A stretch of DNA of 64,000 bases, taken from assembly GCA_019633425.1 (NCBI GenBank), contig WSUB01000128.1:1-64000 (forward strand). The letters run 5' to 3'. The first letter of the stretch is position 1. Each line of letters begins with the position of its first letter. Source of the stretch: Tulasnella sp. 424. Its lineage: Eukaryota; Basidiomycota; Agaricomycetes; Cantharellales; Tulasnellaceae. This document shows, piece by piece, positions 21,222 to 33,213 of the stretch. Under the pieces are notes generated by a model that was not told the DNA's origin, made no database searches, and saw nothing but the letters and a program-made list of their open reading frames with translations. Both the position numbers and the translations under genes were made by a program.

Positions 21222-24200
21222 ATGTTTTCACGCAGTCAGTCGTATTCCAAGCGCACGGGGCAAGCGAGTGCAAACGGGAATGGCAACGGATCAGCCGCCA
21301 GCAGCAAACTGCTCAAGTCCAGGCCATCTCTCGACACAGCTACCGCCTCATTTTCCGCCGGACCCTCTCTTGCTTTCTCTCCAGTAAACGTTCAGAGTCG
21401 CACAAATGCAACACCGGACAACCTCCAAGCGCGAAGGTCGACCTTCACCGACAGTTCAAGTTCAAATTCCATCGCCACGCCCAATGGCCCTCAAATTCTG
21501 AATCCCACGACACCGAGCTCCAGCACCAGCGCCCTGCCGATGCTACCTTCAATACGCTCCTTCCGAAGTCGCTTTCCATTCGGTTCCAAGAGTGGCTCGC
21601 ACAAGAAGGAGCAGCGTTCAGTCTCAACAGCCGTAGACATCATAGTAGGGGAGGAGGATGTGCTCGAAATTGGATCCAGCGGCCAAGCTGATAGAGTGAG
21701 TGGTACTCTGGACCGGTCTTTCTCTTTTCAGGTGTTGGGCTTGTTGTCTATCTGGTGGACCTGCAATCAACAGATTGCCTTGCGTCATCCGAACGTCGTC
21801 CGGGTGTTTTGCCTCGACCTGCATGGCAACAACTTTTAGCTTGGCCCAGTATCTACACCATAATTGACCCGCTCTCCCGACCGAAACTATTCTCACTTCT
21901 CCCGATACTCCCTCGATGGGACTCACAGACGTCTTCTACGCAGTTACTGACCGATGCTATGCTGTTTTCACTCAGTCGCTCGACCCTGCCGCTTTGCGCC
22001 CGAGCTCACCGACCAAACCCGCATCACCCGGGCTTCTCTCTCCCAACCTCCAAGACTCCGCACTGCCTCGGATGCATTCTCAACCTAATCTAGGAAATAA
22101 GAAGCGCAAATCCTTCGATCTAGCTGCACTTTCCGCCCGACCCACCGTTCTGCCCATTGGGGTGGCCAAAGTACCCCCTGCCGACTTGGGTATTGGATTG
22201 GGTCGACCACCGTTCGTCTCCTCAAGGTTGAACGGCGGAAGGGCGTTTACGCCAAATGGAACGGCTATCCGGGAAGTGCTGTTAGAAGGGGAGGTCGATG
22301 ATGGTGAAGTAATCGACGTTCGGGCGAAAACCCCTGTCGAGCGCAAGGCCAACGCACCCGCACCGAAGGCTCAGACTTACTATCCGGAGTCATCAAATGC
22401 GTCCAACCCAACCCTCCCTGATCTGGATACGACACCACGACGTTCCTCATCGATGGATTCTAACCGCGACTCTGCGGATATCACACGGGTTATCGACTTG
22501 TCCTTCACCGGCGCAGGCACCAGTCCAGCGGTCGGCCCATCCTCCCCTACTTCTCCGACCACTCAGTATTCCCCCAACAATCAATCAATGCAGCCCAAGT
22601 CTCCGTCAAGCGAACGAGATATGCAGTCTCTCCTGATGGCCCTAGAGACTTCGTCAGACTCGAAGAGAGCGGAACAAGGGCACCCAACACCAGTCCTTGC
22701 TTCTGGAGGCGACGCTCAGTGGACATTGAACGATATGAAGGGGTCTGTGACAAGGATGAAGACTATTGTGAACGATGGGCGGAGTACGTGGCGCTGTTCT
22801 GAAAGTTCTTTTGCCCGTCTGGCTAACGTTTGTTCCGTAGGTTCTCCGAGTTCAAGCGTGTCTCCATCTTCAACGAATCCTTCGATCCGACTTTCCATCC
22901 TGCAATCTTCTTCCGAACCAAATCTGCTTCGCTCAGGTGCACGGCCTACCTCCTACTCTTCCCAAAGTCACGCCCCATCGCCATTGGCTACCGAGTTTGT
23001 GGTCCCTTCCTCAAGCTCGCCCAAGTCAAAGGCTCGTCAAGCAGGATTGCCAGACGTGCAGCTAGACTTGCTATCCCCGGAGACCATTGGACATGAAACC
23101 TCGTTTACTTCGTATCACATCGACGTAGAAGCCATGGAGGCAGCACTGGAGAACAAGCTCGGGAAGGAGTTCGTCGGAGGGCTTTTGGAGGACGATGAGT
23201 CGGTCATGGAACCCAGCAGGAGGACCGTGCCTACTATCGTGGAGAGGTCGTTCTCAGCACCCGCTGCTATGGGCTCTCTTAGCGTTATTGCCGACGTTGA
23301 ACACGACGAGTCGAAAATGTCCATCAGTCTTGGGAGTCTCGACCCAGGCCTAGCCGCGCTCCTCAGTCCGAACAACCTCCTACCCTCCAGCTCGTCTACA
23401 ACGCCCACAAAGGCCACTCCGAAGGCTCGCCAACCCCTCACCTTAACTCTGAACAGCGCGACTTCACCGCGGTTCCGTAACATTTCGACAGAGGATGTCA
23501 CCTTGTCCGCGGATGGAGGACGCTCTCGGAGTGGAAGTTTGGCCACCAGTGCAACGACACCGGCACTGTCAGTCGGACATTCGCCACTCTCTGCCCCGGG
23601 AGTTATCACCCCTGCCTCCACCGGGCCAGGCAGTGCTTCCGGCTCCTCCATTCGATCGCGTACCCCCACTCCTCAGTACGAGAACGACGATCCCATGCTA
23701 CTCACACCGACCAAGAGACATTCAGTGTCGTCTACTCGTACCACTTCTACCGCTTCCGGCGCAACTTCTCTCGTCAACCCCTCCCCAGTGTACTCTGCCT
23801 CAAGCGTAGCCACTTCCCGAGCCTCGCGAAAGGCTTTACCGCTACTACCTGTCGTCATCCCCGACCCATTACCTCCTCGAAAGATATCTCCTGAAGAAGC
23901 AACCTTCTCGCAGCATCGACGAATGACAGTGACGTCAAATGGATCTGGACCATCGTCCCTACCCCCCTCACCCGGCCCTCGCAAACGAACTATATCAGTG
24001 GAGACCCGCTCTCCCAGCAAAGTTCTCGCCGCTTCGACCAACTTGGGAGCCCGACGTTTCGGCCCTTCTGCCCGGAGAGTCCTGGAAGAAGGGATCTCCC
24101 CCAGCCGCGCCATGTCACCGACTCTTGGTCGAACAAGGACATCATTGGACCATTATTCCCATACGGGCAGAGCTTCCGTGGATTTGGAGCATCGTGACGG

Positions 24201-25827
24201 CGGTGCTTACCAACGACCCTCAACGTCTATCGCTCACCACCGTCGGCTCCGCACAGATTCACCCGAGCGAGGTGCGAGAGCCTCGCCGCAAGCTGGGAGG
24301 GAACAAATGGATCAACACCCGACCTTGCCGCCTCGAGCCAACACGTCATTCAGCTTCAACCGAAACTTGACAGCCAATGCACGCCGAGATCAAGGACTAT
24401 CACCACGAGATATGAACGCTGCCCCGATGCATCACCTTCGGAAGAGACGAAGCTACAGTTTCGACGTGTCGGGTGACCGGAGCAGGATCTTGGCCGCGTT
24501 GGGCCAGAAGGGTCAGAGGGATGAAGATGACGTTGAGGACGAGTTTGGTCAGCCTCGATATGGTAGCCGATCTGCGTTTGGACCGGTTTCCGCGGCTTCC
24601 AGTACCTCGAACCTTGCAGCACGCCTGGACTCAATGGGACCGTTAACCAAGCGGGCTTTCGCAGCTGCCGGTCTTCTCGGAGGTGAACCCAATCCCGCAG
24701 GGGGAAGTAGTTCTCGACTCGGCGTTAGTACTTCCAAGTCGTACGGGGCCGGCGATTGGAAGGATTCTCGGCAGTATGCGCAAACGCCTGATGATACCAT
24801 GCGACCAACGCTTTCCCGGGCATCGACTTTAGCCGATATGGTCCCCCCAACTTCCCGCCATCAGTCAAAGGACAGTGTCAGTACAGCTGAACACCCTTCA
24901 ACCCCTTCCTCCACATCTGGTCCTTCGCGCACTCTCTACGCCCCATCCACCACATCCTCCGGCCCTGGCAATAGTGCCGGTGGACGGACATCTCCAAGTC
25001 CGGTTCATGGAACAGGATACCTGCCTACCATCACTGTCTCCTCCCATACCGAAACCGTCACGATGCTCAAGGAGCGACACGAGGTGGAGAAAGAGGCACT
25101 AGTCTCTGCACTCGCCGAGATGAAGAGAGAAAATCAACGCGTTACCAAGGAGCGTGATGATTTGGCGGCGTATGTGAGCGAGTTGGAAGAGCGACTTGCC
25201 CGTGCTGAAGAGCTGAACCGGAAGATGGAAGGATTGAGGATGGCGGTTATGGAAGTCGCAGGCGGGATAGGCGGTGGTGATTCTACTGGAATGCGATCTT
25301 CCATGCGAAGAATTCCAGGGGTAAGCCCCGCGCGAACAGCTCTCGGCACTCGACCAGGACAACGCCCTCGAGCAGATAGCGATCAACTGAGGGCCTCCCA
25401 GCTATCCCGCCGCCCGCCTCCATCTGAGAGCGGTCACCTTTACCCGATGACACCATCGCTTGGCCGCCCTCAGCGAGATATGCACCGACGAAGTGCTACT
25501 TCCGAAGTGTCTTCCCTGATGCCCTCCATTCCGAACCCGAGGGACATGACTATGCTGTTCCACGAACATCCCCCATCCCATTACGCTGCCTCCTCTATTG
25601 CCGAATCCGAAGACTCTCGTCCATCGTCTCCAGCTTTGCGGGCTCATATGTCACTTGGTCAGCAATCGGCTTCACCTTCCGCCCCTTCGTTCTCGTTTTA
25701 CCATGCGGACGACGCCACGTCGTCCAGCGGGGGTAGCTTGAAGCTCCGACTAGAAGACGAACTTCACCTTGCCGATCTTGTCAGTATGGGACCCGCGAGC
25801 GATGACGAATCTGAATCTATATTTTAA
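21222..25827 (+). CDS. Large Ser/Pro-rich protein with C-terminal coiled coil
   Basis: A first exon opens at ATG 21222 (MFSRSQSYSKRTG..., Ser/Asn-rich) up to about 21695, where GTGAGT is a likely donor. The long frame from about 21928 to 25827 encodes roughly 1,270 residues of low-complexity Ser/Pro/Thr/Arg sequence. A clear 57-nt intron lies at 22784-22840 (GTACGT...CCGTAG), in phase with the flanks. Splicing between 21696 and 21948 is unresolved: short open pieces in two frames (for example 'LAWPSIYTIIDPLSRP') may be an extra exon. Near 25060-25265 a coiled coil (LKERHEVEKEALVSALAEMKR..., LEERLARAEELNRKMEG) is the only structured part seen. No enzyme motif. Possibly a cytoskeletal or polarity scaffold, but I do not recognise the family. 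Confidence 0.75.
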
Positions 25828-26255
25828 GCTTTCCCCTCATTCGTTATCTATCTTGATATGAGACTTTTTTTTATGTTTATGGATGCACTCGCCCTTGATT
25901 ATCTTTCCTTTTCTTTTGCTGTGACTTATTAGCTTTCGTCTGTTTTCAATCTCTCAACATTGTACCCGCTGTCAATATATATCGTGCCTGATTGTCCGTC
26001 TCCATTCTTTGCTGGTTCCGAATGACTTTGTCTGGGAAGGAACGGTTCACTCCCGAGCCGAGCCCCATCTGCGCACTCCTGAAGACGTAAGGAGAAAACC
26101 CCCGCACACATGTCAAAGCCTAATGTATTTAGACCCAGGATTCAGGTAAAACACGACTATTACAGTCTCCATTGAACAGATTCCATTCTGTCTACTCATC
26201 ATTGTCCCGTCTCATTCCCAGATGATTGCAGAACCCCTGCTTGTCCGTCCGTTAT
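25828..26255. other. Tail-to-tail spacer
   Basis: These 428 bp lie between the 3' ends of two convergent genes. The sequence is T-rich just after the Ser-rich gene, as expected for 3' untranslated DNA. No further gene or repeat partner is seen. Confidence 0.6.
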
Positions 26256-29210
26256 CTAGCGCATGCTGCCCATGAGACCGCGGGTCATCCACAGCGAATT
26301 AGTCACTACAGCTATCCCTTGGCGATTTTCCAAACGCCTATATTCCTCGAGCGCCTGGACATATATCCTTTCTGCCTCGAGATAGTCTTCTTGCCTGGCG
26401 TGAACGTGACCCAGACCGGTCAGGGCATTTGCTACTCCGAGGTCGTTTCCGATCTCACTATAAATGACGCGTGCCTCCTCGTACATTGATTTCGCTCCGG
26501 GGGAATCGTCGCGATAAAGCCGGATGTGTCCGAGGCCGATCAATGCGTTTGATACGCCCAGCCTATTTCCAATACGCTCATAAGTTTGTCGACATTCAGT
26601 ATAGGCTGATTCGGCCTCGGTGTCCCTGCGTTGAGTTCGCCGAAGATCGGCTATACGGAGCAGTGCGTTCCCCCGGCTTAACTCGTCGCCGAACGTTCCA
26701 AAGATCTCGCTTGCTTCGAGGTAGAGAGCCTCCGCCTCCGCAGATTGACCTGGCGAGCGGAGGGAGTAGATCTCTCCAAGCCCGAGCAAAACCTCCGCCC
26801 GACCATGCTGATCTCCGATTTGATGATAAGCATCGCGCGCTTCTATGTACCACTGTTCTGCATCCTGTAGCTGCGACTGCAGTCGCCGGATATGCCCCAG
26901 GGCTAATAGAACACCCGCTCTGCCTGCTTTATTCCCATCGCGCTGGTAGACCTCGACGGCTCTTTTGTAAAAGGTTTCCGCTCCATCCAATTTGGAACAG
27001 GCGCGGTAGACATCACCCATAGCCGCAAAGGTGGAAGCCACGCCCTCTTGGAAGTTTATGTGATCGTATATGGTGTGTGCTTGGGTGAAGCATGCCTCGG
27101 CTTTCGTGTATTCAGACCGAGCGGAATACAAGCGTCCGAGCTCGACTAGAATCGTTGCTTGCCCTCGCCTATCTCCCACGCGAGTATACAGGGTGCGCGC
27201 CTCATCCAAAAGCGCCTCACACTTTGTGTACTCGGACTGACACCTGTGGACGGCCGCGAGACCCAGCGTGGCGTTGGCCTTTCCATGCCAATCGCTGGAA
27301 CTGTCACAGATTCCCACCGCCTCCGTATAACAGAGGGCGGCATCTGTGTACATGGATTGGCCCAAAAGCAGAGATCCCAACCCCTCCAAGGCGTCCACCC
27401 TACTACGATTGTCGCCATGACGAGTGGAAATGTCTCTGGCTTCCTGGTAAGCGGCCTCCGCCTCCTTGTATCGACACCACTTGGAAAGGACCGACCCCCA
27501 TCCGTTCAAGGCCTCCGCCCTGGCAGGTCCTTGCTCGGGTGAGATACAAGCATCTCGCGCTTGCATGTAGGCAATTTCGGCGTCACCATAGTGAGACAGA
27601 GCCATGTGTACGTGGCCAAGTCGGATCAAGGACAGGCCAATATACTTTGTGTCCTCCGCCGATTTGGCAACTTCTAGGGCCTCCAGGAAGAATGACAATG
27701 CCTTGTGTTTCTCATCGCGTATACGATGCATCTCACCAAGCTTATATAGAAGCATGGCGGACCGTATTTCCTTCTTGCCATCCGTGTTTGGAGCAGTAGG
27801 AATAGCGATGGGCTAAAGGACAACTTGAATCAGTAATATAAAAATCAAATTGCCGTTTGGAACCTACCATCCACGAGGCTTCTTTTTTGCAACTCATGGC
27901 AGTGGGTCGTTTCAATGGTGCATGTTTCCAACAATCCGTCATTAGACTGCAGAGCTTCGTAACAAGGGCCAACTGGACGTTCGTGGATATCGAGGGCAGC
28001 TTTCCTTGGAAGATTCGTACTGTGATGGTAGGCTCCCAGTTCACATCCGAGAACGGTACGCTGTCTGTCATGGCCTAACATGTTATGAGCAGATTATTTT
28101 CCCATTCTCCAGGGCTGAGAGTTCTCGAAAAACTCACCTCCCAACAGATCCAACCTAGTGCCCAAATGTCGCTTGGAAGACCTGGGTCTTCCCCAGCGAG
28201 CACCTCTGGGGCAGCCCAACGAAGCGACCATGCGGGCCCGGTTAGGGTCAATTGGAGGGTTCTACCAGGCTTCGCCTGTGTCGGACCACCGTCTCCGCTC
28301 GCGATAATTGCGTACAATGTGGCGTGGCTGTCTTTTCCGTCCCTTGGCCCTTCGGTCGTTCGCCGAATAAAGCGAGCAGAGCCAAAATCAGTTATCATTG
28401 CCCGGTAGTTGGAGGCAACGAGGATATTGAGCTAAAGTGTGTTTGGCTTGAGTAGACGATTACGCCGTACCCAGCCCAGCTTCGCGCTTACCGACTTGAG
28501 ATCCCCATGACAAATTGGAGGATCGCGACTGTGGAGGTATTCGAGACCGTCGACAACATCCTGGACCTAGAGGGGAAATATCTTCGGCTCGTAACAGCGA
28601 TCCAGGCATACTGTGACTATTCACTGACCAAGGAAAGTCGCTCCGGTATCTCCCATTCACCTGAGCGAAGAAATTCACGAAGGTTACCATTCGCCTCCCA
28701 TGGGTAAATCATGTTAGCAACCGAGTTTTCGATATCTTCAACGAAGCCAATCATTTTGATTATATTTGGGTGGGAAAGCTTGCTCTGCACCTCGACCTCG
28801 TTGGCGAATGACTCGAGAGGTTTGGTTAGCCCTCACCGACATGATGTCCTTCTCAGACAAGACCTACATTGAAAAACTTTTCCGTGTCTCTTGATTTATC
28901 GACCTTGAGTTTTTTCACCGCAACATGGAATTGACCATCCAACTGGGCGTTATGGTCGTCCAGGGAAGGATCGGGTTCCAGGACGGCCAAAATGATATCG
29001 CCTTGTCCCCCACGGTCGCGCACATCGTTTCCGATAGGTTTGATCCTCGTGGGGCTGACTCTAAGAGGGGATAAGTCCTCAAGAACTTCCCGCTGGAGGG
29101 TTTATCAGCCCTACTACTAGCCGATCGAAGGAATAGTATACCGTAGCACGCACCGCCGAAATCTTGACTCGTTGAGCTTCCATCGTTTCTCTCAAAGTGT
29201 ACTCAGTCAT
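26256..29210 (-). CDS. Protein kinase-TPR fusion protein
   Basis: Seven exons reconstructed by splice sites and phase: 29142-29210, 28868-29092, 28629-28811, 28492-28566, 28138-28431, 27868-28074, 26256-27812, total 869 aa. Residues about 40-330 are a kinase domain: VAVKK (Lys83/84), 'SHPNIIKMIGF', catalytic loop HGDLKSLN (Asp181, Asn186), DFG (199-201), 'RWAAPEVL' and 'SDIWALGWICWE'. From about residue 352 to the end, TPR-like repeats about 40 residues apart, around a dozen, fill the C-terminal half ('ARALNGWGSVLSK', 'ALIGLGHIRLYRDD'). The kinase resembles the tyrosine-kinase-like group common in agaricomycetes and has all key residues, so it should be active; the TPRs probably bind partners. 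No membrane segment is seen. A dead 5' copy lies at 34387-34626. Confidence 0.88.
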
Positions 29211-29418
29211 AGATGGGGGAAGAGGGTGGGATATAAACCGAGTAGAAAGCAACTTAAAGTGTTCCGCGGGAGTTGGATCTCTACGAAGGCGTCAATGTGT
29301 GCAGGGCGCAGTCGATGGGAGTGACAGGGGTTTCGGGGTTTACGCCACATCTCCAGGGTCGGATTTCCCACATACGTGTGTGTCTCCGTCGGGTATTCCT
29401 ACCATTTCATTCGACACC
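29211..29418. promoter_or_regulatory. Bidirectional promoter between the kinase gene and small-gene relic
   Basis: About 208 bp separate the kinase start codon (- strand) from the ATG of the small-gene relic (+ strand). The same sequence, including 'gtagaaag', 'ggtttacgccacatctcc' and 'ggatttcccacatacgtgt', is duplicated at about 34627-34826, also between a kinase 5' end and the small gene. It therefore probably served both genes. Confidence 0.55.
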
Positions 29419-29735
29419 ATGCTGCGGACAGTGTTTCTAACCTCTCTGGTCGCTCTACTCGCGGTTATCTACACATAAATTGATCGTGAGACGCTTTCTT
29501 TAAATTTTCTCCCCTGGCAGAAGGCCACGGTGCAGGGCTGCCTGCAAACTGTCACGTTAGGACCATGAGGTACGCCTCGACACCTTCTTTCAAGCCTTCC
29601 GAAACATATTCAACATCGTACCAAGATCATTCGGATCCGAGAACACAGGTACAACATTGTCCAGTCGGGTCTGCTCCATCAGACCAACCCTTACCTGACG
29701 GTCAGCAACCGCTGTCCTGGTACCTAACGAGAAAG
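29419..29735 (+). pseudogene. Broken copy of small membrane-protein gene
   Basis: It starts MLRTVFLTSLVALLAVIYT and stops at TAA 29476-29478, where the intact copy (34827) reads on with Leu-Tyr-Val-Asp. Sequence similarity to the intact copy continues past the stop ('SYASTPSxKPSE', 'SYQDHSDPRTQ', 'DSQQPL'-equivalent) to about 29735, where it is cut off by the upstream module of F1-I. The two C-terminal exons are missing, so it is dead. Confidence 0.85.
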
Positions 29736-29739
29736 GTAT

Positions 29740-30323
29740 ATGGAACGGAACTGAGTTATGATTAAGAGGATCCATTAACCTAGGGAAAGACTCATGTTGA
29801 ATAGGAACAAAGAGGACCGGTGGAGAGGACAGCCTCCGGCGGTCGTTAGTCCCTCTCTACCGGAGAAGAACTTTACGCACAATTCAGGCAACATTGCGCA
29901 GCGGGAATTTTGCTATCGCATGCATGGCCGGCCGGACCAACGACACCGCCATAGGATGACATCATCACTCGCCCTGAAGGCGATTGGTTCTACACGCTCT
30001 GTTGAACCTGGTATCACGGGCAGACGCGAAACGCCGCCGTATTTAAGCGTAGCGGGACTTTTTGCCCGCGTGTGAATTGTCATGCGATTGAAACCTGGGC
30101 CCCCCCCCCCTTCCACCATAAAAACCCATACCACACCGTACGGACGAAAACCAACCCACCAAATCACGACCACCACTCCCACTCACAACCACCGTATCGC
30201 TGGTCATCACTTTACTCACGTTGTACATCGTACCCAGACCTTCCGGGCACACGCACCTGATCGGGGATTACATTTCGATTGTTGGAAGGAAACCCACGCG
30301 ACACGCATAGGAAAATACGGGAG
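29740..30323. promoter_or_regulatory. Upstream module of F1-I
   Basis: A second copy of the module found before F1-D, from 'ggaacggaactgagttatgatt' to the start codon. It contains a poly-C tract (about 30102-30111), a CATAAAAACCC box near 30118 (about -206), and the 'catcactttactcacg' and 'acccagaccttccgg' boxes. The CACGTG near the start in F1-D is CACGCG here. The left edge cuts the small-gene relic, which marks an insertion or duplication boundary. Confidence 0.55.
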
Positions 30324-32151
30324 ATGGACACGGAGACAAACGGGGTCATATGCTTCAAGGAGGCGGTCTCGGCGGTTTCGGCCCAGATCATGGAGAGTCT
30401 CAGGTCATCACGATCGTCAGTCTACTCTTTTTCGCATATGTATGAGCGCTCATGTTGACTGAATCCGCAACAGTGTTCCCGAGTCGCAGACAGCTCGCGA
30501 CGCTCTTGAGGACGAGATTTCAGCCAGGGAAATGGTTATAGCCGAGGCCCAGTCCAAGATAGCGGCTCTAAAATCCCGTCAAAACGAGCTCCTACCCATC
30601 CATCGCTTGCCTGCAGAGGTCCTATCAGCAATTCTCTCCATGGCATTGCCTCTGAAGCGCCACCACGAAGAGAGGACTAAGCTCCTGCTTGTGTGCCGGA
30701 CATGGTCCAGCATTATTGACGGAAATCCATCAACCTTTTGGGCAACCCTATCCGGTGAAGATCCTCTCACCCAACGTGCCCGACTTTTACGAAAGGCTGG
30801 TCAGATGCCCCTCACCATCGTCGCAGGTGGTCAGTACTCAAGCTACCACGGCGCGGAAGATTTGGTGAAATATATCAAGTCCAATGATATACCATTTCGC
30901 GAGTTGGTAGTCGGTGAATACAGTGGGAGGGGGATGGAAGTCGTATTTGCGAACTGCTTGGCCGCACCCGCTCCGCAGCTTCGGTCTCTCGATCTTGAGG
31001 TTGGGGCTGGGTGGGTGTTAGGCGGTGAAGATCCGAACTCGCAGCACCTTAGGATGTTTTCCGGAGTTGCGCCAAGTCTTAAGAGCGTCCGGCTCTGTGG
31101 AGTGTGGATTCCTTGGAACTCTGCGATCCTCCAAAACCTTCTCTCACTCACATTGGAGTACCCAGATGGTTACCGTACGCAAGTGGGTGAGACTCCCTCT
31201 CTAGAACAGATGCTCGGGATTCTGCGGAGCTGCCCCGCTTTGCAATCCCTGATACTCCGGAGGATGGACTTTGAGCGTTCCAACCAGGTGCAGCTTCCCC
31301 CGCTGTCCCTCGATCGACTCACGACAATCAATCTCTCGATGTCTTCCTTCCGATCTATCTTCTCCCTTCTTCGGCATATTCAGTTCCCCAAGACAGCGAC
31401 GGTGGCACTAGCAGGGGAATCTCCCACCCTTCAGGATGACGACGAGGAAATTTTGAACGCAACCCTCTATCTGCTTCAGCAGCGTCTATCCATCAAATCC
31501 TTTCATCTCGCTGTCGATGAGTCGGTAGTTCAACTTTCAACAATACGTCTCAAGTTTTCCATTCTGAACTATGTGTGGAGAAAAGGTTCCAGTTACTACA
31601 CAGAAGTACTTTTTAGACTCGGTTCCCCCACCCGGACGGCTATAACCTCACTGCATTTGGACTTCCCAGCAAGCAAAGATTCGTCAGCTCCACGCGGTGT
31701 CGTGAACAAAATTATTGCCAAACTCGCCGACCTCTCAGTTGATCGCACCCATCTACCCCAGCCGGAGAGGCCTTGTAACGTGGTACTGGAAGAAGTGGCG
31801 CAAACTTCCGAAGATATCGGGCAACCGACGTGGGTATGCCCCAACTTGAGGTCGCTCGAGATTACGGTCGCCGATCGGAACTCTCTCGACCTTGCTGCAA
31901 TCCTTAAGCTCGTCCGAATGAGGAGATCGGACAGAGAGTTGAATGGGAAACAAGTCATCATGGCACCCATAACCTTCATCCGTATAACGTTTCAAGGCCG
32001 TCCCCTATCTTCGGGCCAGATGGACTATCTGAATGAGCTCAAAAGCGAAGTCGCCGACGTACAATACGTGATGCCACCGGAGACGGATGAAGCACAAACT
32101 CCACAGTCGCCTTTGTCGACTTCTTCTGACGAGTCTAATTTGGACATGTGA
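30324..32151 (+). CDS. F1-I: F-box/LRR protein, dispersed copy
   Basis: Exons 30324-30415 (donor GTCAGT; upstream GTCATC) and 30474-32151 give about 589 aa. Helix (DEISAREMVIAEAQSKIAAL), F-box (RLPAEVLSAILSMALPL ... LLLVCRTWSSII), LRRs, QDDDEE loop with 'ILNATLYLLQQRLSIKSFHLAVD', 'PTWVCPNLRSLEIT' block, and a short tail ending SSDESNLDM. Near-identical in layout to F1-D, with which it shares the upstream module, so it was probably copied from the D-like part of the array. SCF receptor by family; substrate unknown. Confidence 0.87.
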
Positions 32152-33213
32152 GTTTTCGTTCCTTGGACGCGTCGCTGTATCGACTGAGCTCCATTAATGT
32201 TTCCTTCTTTCCCACAACCTGTCGGAACGGTTATGGGTTTTCTCAGGGGGTTTGGTTTGTAGTTAAGCGCCCACTACATATCCTTTTCTGGTCATCTTGT
32301 TCGTAATTCTTTTCTGGTCATCCCTCCCCTCGTTATACCTCCTTCATTGCAGTTGAAGTCGTCACGTGTTTTTACGCGGCTCTGCTTATATTATTACGTC
32401 TCTGGTCTTCCATTCCGCTTTCCGATAGAGTTCCCTCTGCACTCTTTTGACTTTCTTCACCACGACTTCTGCTCCCTGCCACTCCTCTTCGAATCCTCCC
32501 TGCTTGCTTTCCTTGTATTTATTGGTCTTCGGCCCCAACTCCAGATATCCCTCGTACCAGATGGAGCAGTCCATACCATCTCGCCATCAGCAATCTTCGG
32601 CACTTTCTCCTTGACCGCTTCGATTTTCTTGAGATCAACCTCATCCTCTCCACCTCCATTGAAATCTCACACGCCCCAGCCTCTTTCAATGTATAACTTG
32701 TAGTTTAATATCGCAGATTATGTGTAACATTGCCTACGCAACCTTGCATTTCAACCAATGACCTTTGATCTGTGCTATATATACTCGTTCGCATCTAGCG
32801 GTGTTCCAACGTTGGAAATATACAATATATTCTGGTAGCTGGGACCTCTAATCATCAAATGCTATTCTACGTACCACCTATCGGTTTTGCTTTGAAGGCT
32901 TTGCATATCCCTTGCAAGCTCTTAGAAGCGAGTCCTCATATATTACTAGATTGAGCCCGAGTGAGTTTCGCAACGCAGGGACCAACCAATACGCCCGAAA
33001 CTTTAAGACTACATTAAATGACGTAGGTCTTCGGTCACATCACATGTCATATCGCTCGTAAGTTGAGGCCGGAAGCTCTGCGAAGATACCGAGTGAGAAA
33101 ACTACCCCGAGCTCTCGGCCCGGGCGTTGCCGATTGTTGACTGACGTTTAGGCTGGTGACTCATCGACCATCAGGCCTTATAAGTCCACCACCCCTCTCG
33201 TCTCATCCTCTCG
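32152..33213. repeat. Spacer with a dispersed repeat (inverted partner at 43.7 kb)
   Basis: From about 32208 ('cccacaacctgtcggaacggtt') to about 32550 the sequence matches, in inverted orientation, 43715-44010. The remainder to about 32870 includes 'ttggaaatatacaatatattctgg', which looks like the end of an LTR. The whole may be a solo LTR, but I could not fix ends or target duplications. The open frame at 32347-32703 lies within this repeat. From about 33000 the sequence is the 5' flank of the F2-a gene. Confidence 0.5.

Noticed and set aside
23115..24113. Long minus-strand frames opposite the Ser-rich gene
   Set aside because: Biased Ser/Pro codons on + leave the other strand open; the + frame has a continuous 1,300-codon reading and a valid intron.
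26471..27022. Plus-strand frame of 183 codons and others opposite the TPR region
   Set aside because: The TPR repeats on - are unmistakable; the + frames are shadows.
32347..32703. 118-codon frame rich in Phe, Leu and Ser
   Set aside because: Lies within the repeat shared with 43.7-44.0 kb, where the frame is not kept.
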